Assembly: GCA_031216915.1 (NCBI GenBank)
Contig: CM062296.1
Span: 59,447,084-59,511,083 of the forward strand
Reading direction: 5' to 3'
Source of the DNA: Pictodentalium vernedei
Lineage: Eukaryota; Mollusca; Scaphopoda; Dentaliida; Dentaliidae
DNA length: 64,000 bases
The position numbers were made by a program, and so were the translations under genes. Shown one piece after another: positions 11,259 through 20,510 of the stretch (within the stretch, counting starts at the first letter, position 1; the number at the start of each line of letters is the position of its first letter). The notes below the pieces were generated by a model that saw only the letters and a list, made by a program, of their open reading frames with translations, ran no database searches and was not told the origin of the DNA.

Positions 11259-11738
11259 AGTAGTATAGCTCGCACGTTTGAGGTATAGGTTGGATGACCC
11301 CGGTGGATGACCCCGGAAGTGACGTCATGTCACGTGACCTAGTGGCGCCATGTTGTGTTGTCATGGTAACCCGCGTGAGCGGCCATGTTGAGACGTCATC
11401 TCCATAGTGATACGTGGTGTTAGTGCGCATGCGCAGCGCGTGTTGTTAGGGTGATACGTGTTTCCGTCGTCCATTTTGTATACTGGAGGCCGCCATCTTG
11501 GTTTCTATGGTAGCACGTGATTGCTATGTTACCCAATTGTTCTGCAATGGGACGGGGTATGTTTGGAGGGTGTGTTCGATTGTAGAAGAGTAAATCTGAT
11601 TACCACAAACAACCCGACAATCCCTCCAAATCACCAAAATCCACCCGAAATCACCGAAATTGACTTTATTTCCCCAATTTATCGGCTTAGCACGTAGTGC
11701 TATAGTACCGAGAGGGTACCGGGGGTGCGTTCGATTGA
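11259..11738 (+). promoter_or_regulatory. left inverted repeat with clustered promoter-type motifs
   Basis: Within 200 bp the repeat carries CCGGAAGTG (ETS type, 11313-11321), TGACGTCA (CRE, 11320-11327), CACGTG (E-box, 11331-11336), GCGCATGCGC (NRF1, 11425-11434) and GCCGCCATCTTGG (YY1 type, 11489-11501). These are the usual motifs of CpG-type TATA-less animal promoters. The sequence shows the motifs; promoter activity is inferred. Confidence 0.6.
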
Positions 11739-12179
11739 ACAGGAGTAATGTTCTGGATTAGAATTCTCCCAGAACCCCTTTTTGGATCCCTATCCCATGA
11801 CGTTTTTCCCATTAAAAGACACGTTCCTTTGGCAATTTCCCAGAATTCTCTGCTCCTATCTATATATGCAATAGTTTACGTCTATCTGGCCATGTTCCTT
11901 TGTTCTAGAGTATACTCCAGTAACGTAGAAGAGCCTATCAACTGGAACGGTATACTTTATTATTGCTATATTTAACAATTTCTAGTCTATTCTTGTTAGT
12001 TCTGACCCTATTCCAAGTGCTCTTGTTGTTTCATATATCTAACTAACCAATCAGATTGCTTGATTTCCCATAATGCAGTTATCTCCCTTGTGTATAACAA
12101 AAGCCTATATCCAATGGCACCCCAATTTTAGCATCCCTTTTTTGAAAAACATATGACCTTCGGCACCCCTTTTTTGTCA

Positions 12180-12660
12180 TATGTGCTTATGTGAAAGGGC
12201 ACAATGTGACACAATATGCCCTATCACATAGGCACATGCTTTATGTGCCGATATGTGCTTATGTGAAAAGGCACAATGTGACACAATATGCCCTATCACA
12301 TAAACACATACGGGTATTTGAGGATACCTATGGCCTGGTATTGTATTATTCGAGGATACCTACTGGAGAATCCCTTTTTTGTCATATGTGCTTATGTGAA
12401 AAGGCACAATGTGACACAACATGCCCTATCACATAGGCACATACGGATATTTGAGGATACCTATAGCCTAGTATTGTATTATTTGAGGATACCTATCTAG
12501 GATACCTTCTGGAGAATCCCTTTTTGTCATATGTGCTTATGTGAAAAAGCACAATGTGACATAATGTGATCTAGCACATAAGCACATGCTTTATGTGCCG
12601 ATATGTGCTTATGTGAAAAGGCACAATGTGACACAATGTGCCCTATCACATAAGCACATA
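12180..12660. repeat. tandem array of short palindromic units
   Basis: At least four units contain TATGTGCTTATGTGAAAAGG, then CACAATGTGACACAATATG and CCCTATCACATAGGCACAT. The outer parts of each unit are inverted copies of each other. Between units lies ATTTGAGGATACCTAT text. Frames through the array are repeat shadows, not genes. The same vocabulary (GCACATAGG, ACATATG) fills the relative at 42900-44400. Confidence 0.7.
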
Positions 12661-13012
12661 CGACCAAAATGGGATTCCATAGCCACAGGCGTTTTCGAAA
12701 AAGGGATTCCACAAATGGGATTCCATAAAAGGGATTCCACAAATGGGATTCCGTTTCCATCTTGTCGCCATAGCTCCAAGGCCACTACTGGTCTATGGAC
12801 TATCTTTCCTAGCATTAGCTTCAACAACAGTCTTGTTCCATTGCGGCCTTGTACCAGTACTATTGGCTAAACTACCATCAATTACTTCCTAGCTATACCT
12901 TCGCTGAAGCTTTCAAAATGTTCCATCTGATTTCCCCTGTATACATATAAGGCATTCCGTGGCCCAGTCCGTAAAATGGGATTCCGGGTTTTGTCATCGA
13001 CACTCGAGGGTA

Positions 13013-13480
13013 TTCAATCGAACGCACCCCGGTACCCTCTCGGTACTATAGCACTACGTGTTAAGCCGATAAATTGGGGAAATAAAGTCAATTTTGGTGA
13101 TTTCGGGTGGATTTTGGTGATTTGGAGGGATTGTCGGGTTGTTTGTGGTAATCACATTTACTCTTCTACAATCGAACGCACCCTCCAAACATACCCCGTC
13201 CCATTGTAGAACAATTGGGTAACATAGCAATCACGTGCTACCATAGAAACCAAGATGGCGGCCTCCAGTATACAAAATGGACGACGGAAACACGTATCAC
13301 CCTAACAGCACGCGCTGCGCATGCGCACTAACACCACGTATCACTATGGAGATGACGTCACAACATGACCGCTCACACGGTTACCATGACAACACAACAG
13401 GTCACGTGACATGACGTCACTTCCGGGGTCATCCACCGGGGTCATCCAACCTATACCTCAAACGTGCTAGCTATACTACT
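13013..13480 (-). repeat. right inverted repeat of the nested element
   Basis: Inverted copy of 11259-11738. The YY1-type (AAGATGGCGGC, 13252-13262), NRF1 (13317-13326), E-box (TCACGTGA, 13402-13409), CRE (13412-13419) and ETS-type motifs are all retained. Confidence 0.8.
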
Positions 13481-13610
13481 GATGTGTGAATGTGTAGCGA
13501 CATTCCAAATCATGAAGTGATTTGGTTTATACGATTTTGACGGCTTTCACGCCGTATGCTTTCAACCAATCAAATGCAGAGGCGGGGCAAATGATTAAAT
13601 TATAATAAAT

Positions 13611-13721
13611 ATGACAAAGGATTCCATGAAATTGAGAGCTTGGTTTCATCGAAAGTTGTTAAAAATCATTATGTGTTATTTCCCATATCATCCTGATGAT
13701 GACGACGATGATGTGTGTTGA
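13611..13721 (+). CDS. short ORF, paralogue of the 10211 gene head
   Basis: The 36-residue frame (MTKDSMKLRAWFHRK at the start, run of Asp near the end) matches the beginning of the decayed gene at 10211. It then diverges and stops after a DDDDDD tract. It is either a truncated duplicate or a separate short gene sharing a conserved N-terminus. The nested element lies between the two copies. Function unknown. Confidence 0.35.
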   Translation: MTKDSMKLRAWFHRKLLKIIMCYFPYHPDDDDDDVC

Positions 13722-13810
13722 AAACAATTTAATTTGTTTGTTAAAATAATAAAGAGTGAAAACAATAAAAAATATATAATAATAGATATAAAAATAAAAT
13801 TGAAATAAAA

Positions 13811-14469
13811 ATGGAACTTTGAAGTAAAAACAACTATCCATCGTTAGAGGAGCTCACGCCACCTTTTCTACCACCAGAATATAGTGATGATGAGGCGCAA
13901 AGGTATCGAATCGAACAAATCAATAGAATTCAATCGTATCTGACGTAAGAGAGAGATTTTCATTGTTTGCTCAAAAGAAATATTCAAGATTAGAGAAATT
14001 TGTGAGTGGTGTGAATTTGACTCTCATCACAATCTCTAAGGGTTTGAATGTTGCTGGAATCAGTCTATTGTCGCCCGCACTTGTTGCTCTTCTGGCGTTG
14101 TTGGCAGTAGAAGGATTGGTTTTGACTGCCAGATTTGTCTGTATAATCAGAAAATTTTTCTCTAAGAAATTATCCGTGAAGGCCAAGAAACACGAAAACA
14201 TAAGCGTTTTGGCCGATGCAAAGATTGATTCCGTGTCGGATAAGATCTCTATGGCATTGCAAGAGGGTAGGATTTTGGATGGCGAATTCGTTGACATATT
14301 CAACAAAAAACAAAAATATGAAGTCATGAAAGAGAAGATAAGAGTCAAGAGTCATCAGATTCTCAAGGAAGAATTGAAGGATTCTTTCATGGAAAAAGGC
14401 AGGGAAGAAGCGAGACAATCGTTTCGTAAATTATTGGGTCCCAAAAAGATTCCAGAAGCAATCGATTGA
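13811..14469 (+). CDS. hydrophobic-segment protein with coiled C-terminus (element A)
   Basis: From 13963 the frame is intact for 168 codons. It contains a long hydrophobic stretch (AGISLLSPALVALLALLAVE near residues 29-48), then Lys-rich helical sequence with KLSVKAKKHENI, and a C-terminal charged helix predicted to coil. Upstream, from the ATG at 13811, a second frame (PSLEELTPPFLPPEYSDDEA) appears to be the original N-terminus, broken by a stop near 13821 and a shift near 13950. Similar Gly/Ala-hydrophobic plus helical proteins recur in animal Polintons (recalled). A membrane or virion role is possible; function is unknown. Confidence 0.6.
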
Positions 14470-14565
14470 AAAAAATGTATATCTAAAAGAAGAAGAAAAA
14501 AATCATATATAAATTAAAACAAAAAATAAATAATTAAAATATATATACGAAACAAAACAAACAAA

Positions 14566-15032
14566 AATGTATTGCATAAAATGCAAGAGAGTTACCAATG
14601 CAGTTAACGTTAAAAAAAGTACTGACAATAAATAAAAGTCTCGTGCTTCACGGAATGTGTAAAATGTGTGGTTCAACAAAAACGCAATTCGTCAAACGTG
14701 GTGCCAGTCAGACAAATAAATTGATTAATAATCTACCCGTCGAAATGCATCTACCGGGACATCAATTCACGAGACCTGGCACGAAATTAAATAAGAGATT
14801 GAATCGAGATCTGACACCCAAATCTTGGAGCAAACCCATCAATAGGGTGGATTCGGCCACTTACACTCACGATCTGTGCTACGCTAAATATCCCGACATC
14901 GAGAATCATAATCGAATCTGCAATAAAAACATGTTGACGACATTGAAAAATATACCAAATCCCACTAGGAGAGAGAAACTCGAACGTTCGTTGTTTGGTA
15001 AAGTGATCGGTACCAAACGTCGATTTGGATGA
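14566..15032 (+). pseudogene. zinc-ribbon plus phospholipase A2-like protein (element A), one frameshift
   Basis: The N-terminus MYCIKCKRVT and the later GMCKMCGSTKTQF form two CxxC knuckles. After a PGxxFTRPGTKL calcium-loop-like segment comes the block PINRVDSATYTHDLCYAKYP. Its His-Asp pair followed by a Tyr fits the catalytic helix of the parvovirus VP1-type PLA2 domain. Such PLA2 domains help particles breach endosomal membranes in parvoviruses and have been reported in adintoviruses. A frameshift near 14620 splits the two cysteine knuckles; the PLA2-like part is open to the stop. It lies directly before the integrase and is preceded by a TATATATA run (14540-14547). Confidence 0.72.
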
Positions 15033-15047
15033 GGTCATAAAAAAATA

Positions 15048-15876
15048 ATGTCCGGAAAACATTATTAACAAATGCATTGGTGAACTACACAAGCCAGTCC
15101 CGCATAAATTTCGAAGAAGGGTATTCGTAAATGGTCTGGATCAGATTTGGTCGGCCGATCTGGTCGACATGAAATCGCATTTGAAACAGAACAAGGGCAT
15201 TAAGTACATATTGAGGGTCATCGACGTGTTTTGGAAATATGGATGAATGAGACCTCTAAAGAAAAAATCGGGAACTTGCATGGCAGAGGCTCTGAAGAGC
15301 ATATTCATATCGTCTTCTTGAAAACCGGATAATGTTTGGGCGGAAATAAGGAAGGAATTTTACAACAGTCAAGTTCATCCATTGGTCGACCTCTATTCCA
15401 TCAAAAATGAAGGGAAAGCTAACATTATCGAACGTTGGAATAGAACCATGAAGGAAAAAATGTACAAGTATATCAGGGCTAATAAGACCAAGATATATAT
15501 CGACGTTGTAGACAAACTGGTCACAGAATACAAGAATACGCGGTGTAGATCGATCAAGATGACACCCGTGGAAGCTAGCGATCCTCGAAATGAAAAACGT
15601 GTCTTCATTAATCTCTATCCCGAAAGGATCAAGATCAAGAAGGAGTCCAAATAACCGAAATTTGCAGTTGGCGATCGAGTGAGAATCAATTCTTATAAGT
15701 CACTCTTCGCAAAAGGTTACACTCCTCGATGGACTGAAGGAATCTTTAAGATCATCAAAATATTTTACATAGACCCGGTGACTTACAAAATAGAAGCGTT
15801 AGAGGGTGATGAAGATGGCAGTAGAGAAATTATCGGAACATTTTACGAACAAGAATTGCAGAAGACGACACTTTGA
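15048..15876 (+). pseudogene. retroviral-type (rve/DDE) integrase, Polinton class (element A)
   Basis: After a decayed N-terminus the core begins at QIWSADLVDM (first catalytic Asp), continues through a region where the second acidic residue is not conserved (WAEIRKEFYN), and reaches IIERWNRTMKEKMYKY with the catalytic Glu. A C-terminal domain with GDRVRI and WTEGIFKI resembles the chromo/SH3-like tail of Polinton integrases. Its last 40 residues match the partial gene at 63893-64000. Stops lie near 15244, 15319 and 15652. The family inserts element DNA with 6-bp duplications, as seen at the element's ends. Confidence 0.88.
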
Positions 15877-16031
15877 AGAAATAATCCTTCACTTTTATTT
15901 TATTTTTTTTTTAAACATATATAGTTAAAAGGAGAAAAAAAATAATAAATAAAAATTAATAATTAAAAGAAAAACAATTGATAATTTAAAAAAGGAATTA
16001 AACACATACACAGACAACAAAAAACAAAAAC

Positions 16032-17305
16032 ATGATGCATATATTAGGTATATTGAGAGACGAAAGCATTCAAGAATATGAAGTTCATGAGTACGAACCA
16101 GTGACTGGAACTAGTCTAAACAATATCGGTGAATTAAGAATCCATGTCGAAACTCAAGATCTATTCGTTCATCCCAGCGAAAGGTACACAGTGATACAGG
16201 GGCATCTCTCCAAGGAAGACGGAAGCGATTATGCCAATGATGACGTGGTCACTCTAGCCAATAATGGTATGATACATTTGTTTAGTAATATAAAATACAT
16301 GCTCTTGGGACAAGAGATAGAATCTGTGTTTCATCCCGGACAAGCCACCACGATGTATGGACTCTTGACGTATCCAGACGATTTTTCGAAATCTAAAGGA
16401 CTCAATCAATTGTGGGTGAAAGACACTGTTCCTGGCATGAGTGCAGCCAATACCGGTGCCACCTTGATATTTAATTACGTCATCAATACATCGAGACCCA
16501 AAGGAACGTTTTCGTTCAGGATACCTCTAAAACACATATTCAGATTCGCGAAAGATTACGATAAGATTCTCTACAGATTCAAACATAATCCGACATTGAT
16601 TCGAAAAGGAAATGACAAAGCCATCATGAGACCCACTGTGACCGATGTGGGTAAGGTACATCGGAACAAGATATCTTGGTTCATTCCGCACATATTGCTT
16701 TCAGTCGCAGAAAAAGTATGTCTCTACAAGATCATAGAATCGAAGAGTAAATTACCAGTGGAATTTAGAATGAGACAGTGTGACACGGCTAGTATTCCAC
16801 CATCTAGCAATCACTTCGATTGGATACTGACCATGAAATCTACTTCGGAAAGACTGTGATTCATCATAGTGGCATTTCAAACTGATAGGGATGGGTCTCA
16901 ACTCTCAAGAGAAAAATCCTTCCCTATTCGATCATTGTAATTTGAGAAACATGCAGGTATTTCTAAATGCCATGAGATATACGGCCATCGATTACAATGC
17001 CTCTTTTGAAAGAACGATTTCTGCAGACTATACGGCGACGACGCGGATTTGAGAAGGAAATATTATCAACTGGACGAATTGATGGGTAATCCTAACATCA
17101 CTCCCTCCAAATATAAATTGGTGTATCCCCTGTTCGTATTCAACGTTAGTAAACCGAGCGAGTGACTCAATAGTCGCATCTTAGACATTCAGATCAAGAT
17201 GCAATTCGATAAGAATGTGCTGAGGAGAACCAAGGCTTTTGCTCTAGTCCTGATAGAGAGTTAGAATTCGAATCAGACAGGCAAAAAATGTCTATCGTTC
17301 GATGA
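16032..17305 (+). pseudogene. major capsid-type protein (element A)
   Basis: Begins near 16032; SIQEYEVHEYEPVTGTSLNN marks the N-terminus. Further blocks are DLFVHPSERYTVIQGHL, TTMYGLLTYPDDF, FRIPLKHIFRFAKDYDK and QCDTASIP. The family (often labelled F54H12.2-like in databases, recalled) is about 400 residues, always present in animal Polintons. It is best read as the double-jelly-roll hexon-type capsid protein, though the fold itself is not visible. The frame is open for 275 codons to a TGA at 16857, then continues as recognisable homology with shifts and stops to 17305. A homologue is at 62525-63739 on the minus strand. Confidence 0.78.
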
Positions 17306-17398
17306 TATATATATATAAATGGAAATTAAAAATACCTCCCCCCAAAAATATCAGTAAAATATAAAAAAACAATCAAATAATAATAATAAAAACCCTAA

Positions 17399-17755
17399 AA
17401 AATTAATATTCAAGATAGAGAATGTTTGAGACGAAATCGAATGCATTTGGTAGGTAACATAAATGAGAGAAATTTATTAAATATATTAGATCGATTGGAA
17501 ATGGCAACACCCGTAATATTGACTTCAGAAATGATAGAACTAATTAAAAAACAGGGAACAACCACGAAAGATTGTGTGAGACGTTTACTAGATACGTTAA
17601 CGTATAGAGGAAAAACAGCTTTTGAAGAATTTATTATTGCTATGTTGAAGCCTGATTTAGACATGGATGAGTGTTTTAAGAATGTTAAACCAAAACAAAT
17701 AACATTTTTTATGCAAGGTCGTAATATCAAAAAAAAATATATAATTGGATTTTGA
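17399..17755 (+). CDS. CARD (death-fold) domain protein in element A
   Basis: The open frame runs from 17399. The first ATG is at 17441 and gives 104 residues; the domain may start a few codons earlier with CLRRNRMHLVGNI. The pattern fits a caspase recruitment domain: an N-terminal RRNR..LV helix, LLNILDRL, VILTSEMIELI, then RRLLDTLTYRG and AFEEFIIAM, the usual end-of-domain signature. Known CARDs make homotypic contacts in apoptosis and innate immune complexes. A viral decoy role is inference only. It has no stop or shift, although almost every neighbour is broken. It sits between the convergent capsid and fibre genes, and its stop codon lies inside a hairpin. Element B has no counterpart. 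Confidence 0.78.
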   Translation, partial: KINIQDRECLRRNRMHLVGNINERNLLNILDRLEMATPVILTSEMIELIKKQGTTTKDCVRRLLDTLTYRGKTAFEEFIIAMLKPDLDMDECFKNVKPKQITFFMQGRNIKKKYIIGF

Positions 17756-17797
17756 GAATAAAAGCAATGTCTGAAAATCCAATTATATTTTTTTTGA
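17727..17797. terminator. hairpin at the convergent CARD/fibre junction
   Basis: The left arm (AATTGGATTTT within 17742-17752 and the A-run before it) pairs with AAAATCCAATT at 17774-17784 and the T-run after it. The stem is about 26 bp with a loop of about 17 nt and one slip. It lies between two genes that end towards each other and includes the CARD stop codon. A 3'-end signal is inferred from the same placement at two sites in element B. Confidence 0.6.
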
Positions 17798-17845
17798 AGT
17801 TGTCTCCCCTACATCACAGAAAAGTGATTATTTTTTTGTACTCAC

Positions 17846-18252
17846 TATTTGTTTAGAGGGTCCAGTTCGATCAACAGAGAGACCACTGAAGTCAGCTTGA
17901 GGATTTTCGGTTTTCGTCTTGAAATTTATCCTATCCCTATCTGCACCTTGAGAGGTGTACTGAAGATGCTGTTGTTCGAATGTTGTTCATTCATCTTTTC
18001 GACACTGTCAACCTCCTCACATTCCACAGTGTTCACCACGAGATTGACGATTGCTTTTTCGCTCAAGTCCATAGAAGTAAGATTCATTCAAATGATATGG
18101 CCTCCCACAGGCATGGGATATTCTATCAGACCGTGCAATGGTCTGCTACCCCATTTCCGAAAGACCATTCGGCTTTTCCCTTATCTAATGCACCGCTCTC
18201 CTCGGCCCAGATAGTGATCAATTGTCTGACGTATTTTATCTTTTCCACGACG
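17846..18252 (-). pseudogene. fibre C-terminal knob remnant (element A)
   Basis: The minus strand is homologous to the C-terminal knob of the fibre at 60994-62345. Shared blocks are GKAEWSFGNG, then MPVGG, NLTSMDL and LIELDPLNK, ending at the stop 17846-17848. The junction with polymerase B homology is at about 18252/18253, so a deletion removed the rest of the fibre, the whole protease and the polymerase catalytic domain. Frameshifts are present within the remnant. Confidence 0.8.
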
Positions 18253-19900
18253 GTGACATTCGATGGTTTTGTTGTATTCTCGTTGTTGCTCTGGCGTGAT
18301 GATCATGCCTTTAGGTTTTTTTAATTTGTCATATAATATTTGAATTTTCGATTCTAATTCTTCTACAAATCTTTTAGCCACCTCGTCATCATCTGATTGT
18401 TTAGTATAGACGAATGGACCCGACGATTCTCGATCGTCGAAAGAACATTTCACATAATAACAACAGCCCGAAGGTACGTGCTTCTGATATTTTTCAGCAT
18501 AACTCCTACGCTCGTCGGGCTGGCAAGAACTTATTTTCGTTGTGAAACATTCGAAATCGGCGTAGATGACAAATGGTGGTTCTAATCTTTTTGTGTAGTT
18601 GCGAAAATCCACGTAAGGGTTAGGTTTAGGCATATCGACGGCAACGCCTTGCTTTTCGCTGAAATATTCCTGATGCCACATCAACGATTATTGACTATGG
18701 AACGAATTCATGCAATTGAGGCAGAAAAATGTTTACTAATCTGCTTCGTCAGCAAATAACTCATATTTTTAACACAGCAATAGTGCTGATTGTCACCCTC
18801 TGAAATTAATAACAAAGTAACAATCTTTTCTCTCTCTTTGTGTGAAGTCAGTCTGAGAGGATAGACTACTCCTTTTTTATCATCTCCCTCGTATCCCAAG
18901 ACGTTGACGGCCACGGTGGGATCTAGCTTTTCGAAATCTCTAATATCTTTCAACCGCATCAGGAAAGATACTCCCGTCCAATCGAGATTTTTACAAGTCT
19001 CTGAGTACTTGGAAAGTCTCTGAGCGTGCTTTTTCTACGGGATACAAGGCAGATTTGACCTCCCTATGGAATAACTCGTTATCTTCTTCATTTTTCACGT
19101 TGATCATGGCTTGTTTTTTAAATATGAAATAAGGAAATTTTATGTAGGAAGATGCTTTCAAAGGATCGTGTCTATCCATGTTAACCTCAGGATTCAATAT
19201 CTTCTTGAACGTCCAATTACTTCTCTTGTTTTGAAAAGTAGCCATAGATTCCATCATCTTGTCTTTCATCACTTTATAAGCGTCAGCTATTTCGTCATCT
19301 CTAAACACAATCTCGTTTTTAGATTGGAAAAAGGCATCTCGTTCCAGGATCTCACCCTTTTTCGGGTCGACCTTTTTCATCAGGCAATACAAGATCATTC
19401 TTATTTTTAAATGCTCACCTAGATGTTTTCAAATAACGTCTAACACTCTATCCTTCACCCGTTCCATGAACGATTCAGGATCGATTTTTTTCATGAGACC
19501 AGCCTTTGATGGCTTCATCTTTTTCTATCAAAATTGATGATGATTTTTTCGACGCTTTGATCATGATATCCATTATAGCACCGAGATCCTTATTTTCATT
19601 CACTGCTCTCTTGATTGCATCCATCGTTTTTTTTTTTTAACAAATCGCCATCTCGAACCGCATCGCTTTTCATTTTTTTTATTATTCTCTTTCGAAACCA
19701 CCTGCTGTTTTACCACTTCTCGTTTAATGGTCTTCTTCTTCTTCTTAGTTTTCTCCGCGGTCGTTTGTTGACGTTATTTTTTTATCGTCGCTATCTTCTC
19801 ATCCTTTTTTTCATGATTCGAGTTGTTTTTGTCACTACCGCAGATCTTATTTTATTTAATTTTTTAAAAAAATTTCTGTGAATTGTTAAACTTCTCTTAT
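18253..19900 (-). pseudogene. protein-primed DNA polymerase B, N-terminal and exonuclease part (element A)
   Basis: The minus strand carries the polymerase N-terminal region in several frames. Recognisable blocks are RSNWTFKKIL, FIFKKQAMINVKNEEDNE, ALYPVEKA, TVAVNVLGYEGDDKKGVVYP, LLISEGDNQHYC, and the Exo I strand FVIYADFECF with its Asp and Glu intact. Homology ends abruptly at about 18253, before the Exo II and polymerase motifs present in the gene at 56141-60345. The family replicates linear element DNA from a terminal-protein primer. Stops and shifts occur throughout, and the start is not certain (19620-19900). Confidence 0.85.
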
Positions 19901-20062
19901 TATTTATATATTTTTTTTGTTTATTTTTTTTTTTTTTAATGATAAAAAAAAAAAATAAAAAAAAACAGAAAAAAATGAGTACTACTTCATAATAAAATAC
20001 TTTAGTAAACTTTTCAAACTGAGATTTAAAATCTATAATGAACTAACTCTATTCCTTTTTTA

Positions 20063-20510
20063 TCATATGTTCGCGCCCGTTATGAGCATGTTAACTTTAA
20101 AGCTATCCTTTTCCTGCTGAAAAATCCATCGGAAAACTAGATTCACCCTCTCGAATCTTCGGCCTTTCCCGATGCCCAGATTCAATTTGTCGACAACTTC
20201 TTTGGAGATGTGCGGATATATATTACTCCCGTAGATTAGAGACAGATCGTCTGCATTGATTTTTTTTTATATTTTCCTTGAGAATGGTTAATAGATCGTT
20301 TTAACATTTGTACATTAAATCCAAGGCGGTCTCTTTCAATTTCAAAGGCAATATCAATTTGTCATATTCCTCTCTCAATCCACTCGTCTCCACGTTCTTC
20401 AATTCGATGGCATCGTGAGATTGTAGTCTATAAATTTTTCTACAGAACTTTGGGTATCTCTCGATTCTCTTCAGTTTTAATGCTGATTGTTTAGGTACAG
20501 ACGATGTCAT
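20063..20510 (-). pseudogene. conserved Polinton protein of unknown function (element A)
   Basis: The start MTSSVPKQSALKLKRIERYP is followed by KIYRLQSHDAIELKNVETSG and LILPLKLKETALD, and ends VNMLITGANI. It matches the gene at 55300-55746 over its whole 149-residue length. A stop follows residue 69 and a frameshift follows that. It lies directly upstream of, and in tandem with, the polymerase remnant, whereas in element B it is divergent from the polymerase. The paired Lys-Leu-Lys-Arg and RLQ-H segments suggest a nucleic-acid-related role, but no family is recognised. Confidence 0.7.

Larger units (their letters stand above)
11259..13480. mobile_element. non-autonomous 2.2 kb element with Polinton-like ends, nested in element A
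   Basis: It starts AGTAGTATAGCTCGCACGTT and ends with the inverse, AACGTGCTAGCTATACTACT. The exact 6-bp duplication GATGTG lies at 11253-11258 and 13481-13486. The inverted repeats are about 470-480 bp each. The interior (about 11740-13010) encodes no recognisable protein and carries palindromic tandem repeats. AGT...ACT ends plus a 6-bp duplication match Polintons, so mobilisation by a Polinton integrase is the simplest reading (inference). A diverged relative lies at 41650-45040. Confidence 0.82.

Noticed and set aside
12180..12760. Frames with repeated CAYVKRHNVTQ text as a repeat protein
   Set aside because: The text comes from palindromic DNA repeats read in both directions, with no start context and with similar frames on the opposite strand.
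15048..15876. Integrase as evidence of a retrovirus or LTR retrotransposon
   Set aside because: No reverse transcriptase, protease-gag arrangement or LTRs. The neighbours are packaging ATPase, capsid-type and polymerase B genes, as in Polintons.
17849..18324. Plus-strand frames over 17.85-18.32 kb as genes
   Set aside because: The minus strand carries clear fibre and polymerase homology across the same bases.
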